NCBI GenBank assembly: GCA_022747635.1
Contig: JAKTNV010000010.1
Location: 48,419,958-48,483,957 of the forward strand
DNA length: 64,000 nt
Direction of reading: 5' to 3'
Origin: Hetaerina americana
Taxonomy: Eukaryota; Arthropoda; Insecta; Odonata; Calopterygidae
Shown: positions 58,101 through 64,000 of the stretch, piece after piece
How the letters are laid out: each line of letters begins with the position of its first letter
How positions within the stretch are numbered: the stretch's first letter is position 1
Notes under the pieces: model-generated
The model's database searches: none
Told to the model about the DNA's origin: nothing
Seen by the model: only the letters and a program-made list of their open reading frames with translations
Made by a program: the position numbers and the translations under genes

Positions 58101-59289
58101 ACAATGAGGGGTAAATCTTTAACTCTTCTCCACTGGCGCATTGTAATCGTATTAGATAAGAGGTCGTATTATAAAAAAATGGGAAATGGAAGATCGCGAA
58201 ATTTTATAAGATTCTCACTGTTTCGCTATAATTATTAATGGCTAGCTAAGTTTTAAATTTAAAAACTTCAGAAACAGTTGTGTCACAACTTATAGTATTA
58301 AAAACCAATGATGATGTTCATTTCTGTGGGAATCATTGAAGAATACTTAGAAAAATACTACGAGTATTATCTTAAAGGTAAGTAAACTTACCTTTTGAAT
58401 CATGATGAAATGCTACGTATTTATCTTTCATGATGTATAAATGCGTAAAAATGATATTTAGTTGGTAGTAAAATTTCCTACCTATGTCCGTTAGTTAGTG
58501 GGTTCCTTCCCTGCTCAATGGCGAGCTGAATTAGTGTTGAAAGTAACTCAATAAGGAAGATTTCAACAATATTGGTATTCAAATATTAATACCTTCATTT
58601 CGAATCTTGATTTAGAATTGATTAAAACACCAAACAATATCTTAAATTCCACCTCAATCACTCCTTGTCGTTGTAAGTCGATTATGCAATGGAGACTCCC
58701 TAAATCATAGGACATAACAAAGAGAAATTCTAATTTGGAAAAGTAGCCCCAGGCACGAAGGCCTACATATACACTTTCTTAGCTGCACGCCGATTGAAAT
58801 TAGGTTGTTTATATTCCTCGAATCAGTATATTTTATCCACCTCAAAGTAAATCAGCCCAAAAAAATCCATTTTATCTACTATAAAGTTAATAAAATAAAG
58901 CAATATATTTGTCAGTACCGTATTATTAACACAAAACTATGTGAAGTCTTCTGAGAGCGAATAAGACAGAAATAACTTTGAAGGTATTATCGTTTTTGTT
59001 GATTTGAATGACGTTTAAGGACTATTTTTGGTGATATAAACATTTTTGGGGCATGGAAATTGGAAGGCTGAAAGAGTTATGTGATAGTTTTCAACCTATC
59101 TTCGTTTATTTACAAGTTGGTTTTGTTTCGTGTTGACTCTTTATAATCATAATATTATCTTTGGTATTCTCCCGGTCGACGAAGTTTTGAATAAACATAG
59201 CCTACATAACGATACACTTAAAAAAACTTATACAAGTTTATTTCGTTTTAAATAATCGTTTTTTATATTATTTACGCCTTGTACCTCAC
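55136..59289. other. Long AT-rich non-coding stretch
   Basis: About 4 kb with normal CpG content and no recognised gene. At 57425-57480 a possible tRNA-derived relic is seen on the minus strand (tgctaaaagactcacggtga then gcgggctcaatttctggc, A- and B-box-like), but it is weak. The ORFs at 56124-57216 have no domain. Confidence 0.35.
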
Positions 59290-61010
59290 CTGATACACCT
59301 CATCATAAGCCCTAATCCGATTAATCACATTAAAAATACTTATTAGTATTCTCTCTTCCTAAAACTACCAACATTTTATTTTCAACATCTTTTCCACAAC
59401 CGTATCTCAAAAATCTCCAATATACAATAATCCTCTGTCTTCGTAAACCAAGTTCATGAATCATACCACGCTACGCTCCATATAAAACATTTTATCAATC
59501 TTTTACTCAAGATTCTCTTTGCCCTAATTTCCACTTCTAGGAAAATGGTAGTTTCCCCAACGCAAGCCTCCTCTTAGCTCCAGGCTAAAATACTGCTAAA
59601 CACGTGGTTCTCCACCAGTTCTGAATGCACTTCTTCCTACCCTTTAAATTTCATGCAGAACTTTTTCTTCTTTTTAGTCTTTTTCTATAGCATTATCACA
59701 CTACTGGTACACATGTGGAGCTTTTGGCTTCTAAGACATCCTTTGGACTACTTTGCACTCCTTAAGGATGACTCTCAAGCAATATCTTAATTTTTCTGGG
59801 TTTCACTTTGCCTCATCTTCCTAAGAGTTTCAATATTCCCTCTTTGTTTATAACACATTGCACCGAACGCCATTTGACATGTCGATGTTTTATTATCTCT
59901 TGAATCTGTCAACATTTTAGTTTCCCTACTTTTTTAGTTAACAACTTAGTTTAACTCCATACAGTCATCATATTCGCAGTATTCATTCTTTCACGTAGCG
60001 CTTTTTAATAGCCCAATGTTGCTCTGTATAGCAATCCAGATTTCATCATGTTCCCTATACTGTATTCCTTCGAGCTATGTTGAGATCCTCTAGTTACAAG
60101 TAAATCCTATTTTTACTTCATTAATGCTGAGAAAATTGGTTTTTATGCTATCCTTGTCTCCATTGCACTACTGATTAGACGTACTTGTGTTCAGAGCAGG
60201 TCAGGATAGCTGAGTCTTATGTCATGTATAGTATATGAGTGTTGTGTTCAGTAACTGAGAGTCACAAACAAGTTTGGTTTGTGACTCTCAGTTTGCAGTG
60301 CAAGGGCTCCGTCTTTGATATTCTTAATTTTAGTTCGTAATTTGCAAACTGTCACCACGTAATTCACCAGGTTTGAGCCTCATCTCGGCATATTCACTAG
60401 ATATGACCACATAATCCCAAAACCGAAATTAGTGTAGCATCTCTCCTATCTGTCAGAAGTCTCATTGCTTTCCTTCTCTAATTACTTATCATCATTCCAT
60501 ACCTCTCTGCATTTTTCTTTAAATGTACACAGCAATGAATGCAATCCATTGGTTAAATGACTACCTAATTATTAATCATCAGTAAAATCTGGTATTATCA
60601 GTTCTCCGCTCACCACCTTTCATCCATTTTGCTCTTCCTATGCCTGTCTTTCCATTTCTACAGCGCTTAAGTAGGATTTCAATGGTAGGGAGAGGACTAC
60701 TATACTCTTTTGCCCGTCAGTGGTCATCCCAACTTTCCCTCCACTACCCTTGCCAGTCACCTGTATGTGCCTCTGATACGACCACTCCCTAAGATTTCTC
60801 CAGATTCCGTATTCTACAATATTCTTTTTAGCTCTTAACTTAATTAACTTTGGCGACTATATTATCCCAATTGCCTTCCTCTATTCCGTGAAACGTACAA
60901 ACACAACCTGAATACCCTCAAATGTCCTTTAGATTATTGCTGTCATTGATTCCGAAACGTCACATGTTTCCCTTCTTTTCCTAAATCATTACTGATTATT
61001 TTCCTAAATC
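59290..61010 (-). mobile_element. Ancient RTE-like LINE copy (L7), minus strand
   Basis: Diverged blocks keep the order of minus-strand copy L2. Near 59405 tctcaaaaatctccaatata and then cacgctacgctccatataaa match the region tttcaaaagcctccaatcta and tagctacgctccatatcaaa. Near 60495 tccatacctctctgca and then gcaatgaatgcaatccattg match the region around 6190-6245. Near 60880 ttccgtgaaacgtac matches ttcgaaatctacgaaac. All frames are destroyed. The copy is the oldest of the family here but still has CpGs. Confidence 0.65.
60253..60293. repeat. Perfect 17-bp hairpin
   Basis: aactgagagtcacaaac at 60253-60269 and its exact complement gtttgtgactctcagtt at 60277-60293, with the 7-nt loop aagtttg. It lies in the ancient LINE relic and has no parallel in other copies. 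Confidence 0.9.
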
Positions 61011-61013
61011 ACT

Positions 61014-61034
61014 ACACTCTGAAATTGTTGCATT
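61014..61034 (+). mobile_element. Tail-only copy of SINE family 2
   Basis: acactctgaaattgttgcat plus a further t is identical to the tail of the SINE at 61265-61368 but has no tRNA-like head. It lies only 230 bp upstream of that copy. Confidence 0.6.
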
Positions 61035-61264
61035 GAAATGCACATTAGCGGATGACTCCGTTAAAAGTTACTGTTGCGGCATCTCCGGGAGTTTCTTTGG
61101 AATTTGTCAAAAGTATTAACACCATAAGTGTTTAAGTTGGCTTTAACCTCGTGGACAGTGGCGCCTCGCGCACGACTACGAATGCATGTGACATTGTATG
61201 TACGGTATTTCGTCACAACATCTAGTTCCTTTAAAAAAGCCCTAAAATTTCAGTTTATGAGGAC

Positions 61265-61368
61265 GCCTCGGTAGCTTAAGTGGCTAAAGCACTCGACCGG
61301 ATATTGAGAGATCTGGGTTCGAGTCCCAGTTAAGGCGAATGATTTTTACACTCTGAAATTGTTGCATT
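61265..61368 (+). mobile_element. Very short tRNA-derived SINE (family 2)
   Basis: Second head-and-tail copy of the short SINE. The tRNA-like part (61265-61336) reads gcctcggtagcttaagtggc then taaagc, a CTCGA/TTGAG anticodon stem around CCGGATA and a ctgggttcgagtcccag T arm. The acceptor stem GCCTCGG/TTAAGGC has one mismatch and two wobbles, less good than at 27883-27954. The tail aatgatttttacactctgaa then attgttgcatt is the same. A target duplication is not clear. Confidence 0.8.
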
Positions 61369-63194
61369 ACTTATGTTATTATTAGCCTATGTTTAAAACC
61401 GAATATCATATACATTTAAACCTTATTTTCAACATAAAATCATAAAGTGTGTCAGATAACTACTATGTTTCTTATTTATTCAATTATGACCACATTCATA
61501 GTAATATATATACAAATACATACATATGCATATCAGTCATTATGGTTAGTATTGCAATTTCCCTCTAATCCTTTTGTAATTTTTCAAAGTTCAAAATAAT
61601 ACCAGGTAAATATTGGTACCAACCGCGCGGCTGTATTTTCTCCTTTTTTAATGTACTGCTGACCTATATTTGGGATTGAAACTAATTTAATCATGAACTT
61701 GAATAGTTTTTTAAGTTCAGCTGATAAAACCCAGAAGAGTTGAAAAGGGAATGGGAGACCGACAACTTTGAGTAGTTCTTCTAAATATTTTCATCCTTTT
61801 TTTGAAATCATAAGGCAAAATTGATGAATTTTAGTGTCAAATATGAGCAGATGCTAGAAAATTGTTTGAATATTTTTTGATCCTACCGTACCTATAGACA
61901 ATACACGTTTACGATCCCCAGTATAGACGTGGGTACTGAGCGATGAGATTTATCGTGCGCGCTACGTGTCATCCGAGTAGGCACCTTTCACTTTCATTTT
62001 TTGAGCACTCTGTAAAAGAGTGGCGAGGTCAAAGGTTCTTGCGATTCATTTGGATTGTTAATACATAAATGGCACTCTATGGCTACACGCTAAGTGTTGG
62101 AAGTAATGCGAATGAAAAACCAGGCAAGAGAAGTAAAGAAGCAAGCACAATGGACTATTTCTGATCTTTTCTCAAGCAAACGTGAATCCATTGCAATTCC
62201 TTCTCTTTGACGGAAAACCCATTTATTCCATAAAAATGTCCATCCAACATAGAAGGAAAACATTTTTCCCCACTTTTAATGGAAAGGTATATCCCCCATC
62301 AAAAAAGCTGCACCGCTGGTCTATTCAGAATCTTACCCTCCATCCCAAGAAGGGGAAATGTGACCCTGGACAGAAGCAGAAACGTTGTCATTTGCTTCTC
62401 AGCTATGTATATTTTCAGTCAATTTTGCAATGCGTTGCCTCACGGAAATCATTCTTGAAAAATGAACTCGGAAACAATGGCATAATGCATGACCTGTCCT
62501 CTCATGTCTTGTGATAATGAGTTTGGATGTTGATTTGCTCATTTTCCATGGAATGATCGCATGTTCTTTCTGTTGCGACGCAAGTGAGAGATCTTCCAGC
62601 TGTGATTATTGGGTAAACAACAACAGGCAAAGGTAACAGTATAATATGTTGCAAAAATAACACTATTTCACAATAACTTAAAATAGCAGCATCATTGTAC
62701 AAAAGATCGTTCTTGCTCACTTTGTTAAACATTATGATGACATCACCTACAAATGAATTAATCAGATTGACTGAATGATATTTATTTACCTAATAAGAGT
62801 TTTGACGCATACATTTTGCTATGGTCCATCATAAATAATTAGGTTTATAAAAAATTTAAATATACCTATATCAATTCCACCAATAAATCCTTAAATAAAA
62901 GGAAAATCTCGCATTGAATATATTGCGAGCAAGAGTTAATTTATATGAAGAAGTGTACCGAATGGAGAATTAGAAACTTACTAGAGCAAATATTTTGGCC
63001 ACTGATTTATCCATATATTTAATCCATGCAGTCATACGTTGATGAGATTATGGACCCGATGAAAGTTGAAAGTGGATTTAATTCAGTTGGTCACATCAGA
63101 TTGCTTATTGTGCTTTTTAGCCAAAATGCTCGGGATTTTAAATATATCCGTTTGTGACAATTACCTAAGAATAATAACATGAGTATTTTTACCA
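61369..63194. other. AT-rich non-coding DNA
   Basis: Longest open frame 62182-62514 on the + strand (110 residues, GTG at its start, internal ATG at 62236). It is basic and has no recognised domain or splice context, so it is not called. Nothing else recognised. Confidence 0.4.
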
Positions 63195-63447
63195 TGTGGA
63201 TCGCGGTATTCCAGGGGGTAAAGCGTTGGACTGCTGAGCGGAGGGGCCCGGGTTCAATTCCCGGGAAACTCTGGGCACCTACTGGTACCAGATCTTCCTA
63301 GGAAACCATAACTGGTACAGGGAAAGGAACTGGCCCCCCTACCCTGATGTGTGAATATCCACACGCCGTATAGGGCTTAGCACTGGGTGAACTCCACCAT
63401 CACCTAATAAACCGACCTTCGAGTTGATTACTGTGTTTATGATTTAT
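63195..63447 (+). mobile_element. tRNA-derived SINE, family 1
   Basis: A well kept + strand copy: head gtggatcgcggtattccagg, gcgttggactgctgagc and B box gggttcaattcccggg. The body lacks part of the cctgcagcttc block but has ggaaaccataactggtacag and ctgatgtgtgaatatccaca. The 3' end is ccgaccttcgagttgattac followed by tgtgtttatga. Confidence 0.88.
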
Positions 63448-63596
63448 TTTTCTCATAAATTTTTCTCACAGAATTGCAGTCAACAACCTACACATTCAGT
63501 TTTAATTATGAAATTAATATCGAGACTTACTTCAAAGGACTGTGGGATATGCCGCGACAATAACTTTTAAAGGCGTCATCCACTAATTCACATTAA

Positions 63597-63690
63597 AACG
63601 TAACAATTTCAAAGTATAAAAATCATTTTGGTCATAATTCCGGTCAAGGCAAATGATTATCAAATTTTTAAATTGTTGCATTGGTATTTA
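63597..63690. mobile_element. Inverted pair of SINE family 2 tails
   Basis: On the left, taacaatttcaaagtataaa then aatcattt is the complement of the family 2 tail. On the right, aaatgattatcaaattttta then aattgttgcatt is the tail itself. Between them lies a short head-like remnant (ccggtcaaggc). The unit thus has tails facing outwards around a shrunken core. Confidence 0.6.
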
Positions 63691-64000
63691 AACTTAAAGT
63701 TCTGAAATTTCATTCTGACTGCCTGGAAATTCTGCCGAGTAAAGTATCTATTTACTAAACGAAGATACTGAAAAGCCTTGTACGTTGGAATCTTTTCTTC
63801 ATCTTATTTCATCAAGCTAGCGTAAAACAGTGAGTGAAAGATCATACCATCTATAAAAATGCTTATTATTAGAGTAATCATAGAGGGCAAAAAACATCAT
63901 TCTTACCATACTCCCGGCAGATCAAGAGTGATTCCATAATAATGTGGAACTGCTGTTTCCTTTCCTTATGTCATTAAGACATTCTAATTAGTGAATCGTA
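63691..64000. other. AT-rich non-coding DNA at the window edge
   Basis: Nothing recognised. Confidence 0.4.

Noticed and set aside
62182..62514. 110-codon ORF near the right end
   Set aside because: Basic composition without domain or splice sites. It was checked for a cystine-knot cysteine pattern and does not show it.
1..64000. CRISPR array, phage or bacterial operon
   Set aside because: No regularly spaced direct repeats with unique spacers, and all coding evidence is eukaryotic.

Overview
The window is a stretch of an animal nuclear genome, most probably an insect. It has spliced exons with GT-AG borders, long AT-rich non-coding DNA, several non-LTR retrotransposon copies, tRNA-derived SINEs, mariner-type transposons and long (TA)n microsatellites. 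Nothing bacterial is present: no operons, ribosome binding sites or CRISPR arrays. The species cannot be named from the sequence. A block of strong CpG loss next to CpG-normal DNA suggests an arthropod with gene-body DNA methylation (inference).

One protein-coding gene can be supported, on the + strand. Four exons (22487-22632, 28254-28545, 29726-29929, 35498-36471) have matching splice phases and join into one reading frame of 537 codons plus a stop. Exons A to C read as the propeptide (LAP-like) domain of a TGF-beta/BMP family protein. Exon D is a long GC-rich tail rich in Gly, Arg and Glu, and it ends in a stop without any cystine-knot ligand domain. The 5' exons, with the start codon and signal peptide, were not found and may lie in introns or left of the window.

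Layout. 0-12 kb: a LINE 3' fragment, a CpG-rich island, a cluster of RTE-like LINE copies, a deleted mariner, a SINE and TA tracts, then a second LINE family. 12-22 kb: mostly featureless AT-rich DNA with CpG-rich, strand-asymmetric islands near 17.1, 19.3 and 21 kb. 22.5-36.5 kb: the TGF-beta propeptide gene, with SINEs and one decayed LINE in its introns. 36.5-44 kb: candidate 3' flank or UTR with poly(A) signals and a near full-length decayed LINE. 44-64 kb: non-coding DNA with SINEs, a deleted mariner carrying a nested hairpin insertion, a Penelope-like 3' piece, a young LINE copy and an ancient one.

The main points for a second look are: the propeptide-like protein without a ligand domain, with two competing acceptors before its last exon; a roughly 17-kb CpG-depleted domain (about 26.9-44.15 kb) that covers most of the gene and in which the LINE copies have lost CpGs; two families of tRNA-derived SINEs, one only about 100 bp long with an intact cloverleaf; and two long near-perfect palindromes resembling Penelope-like terminal structures, one with a 12-bp target duplication.
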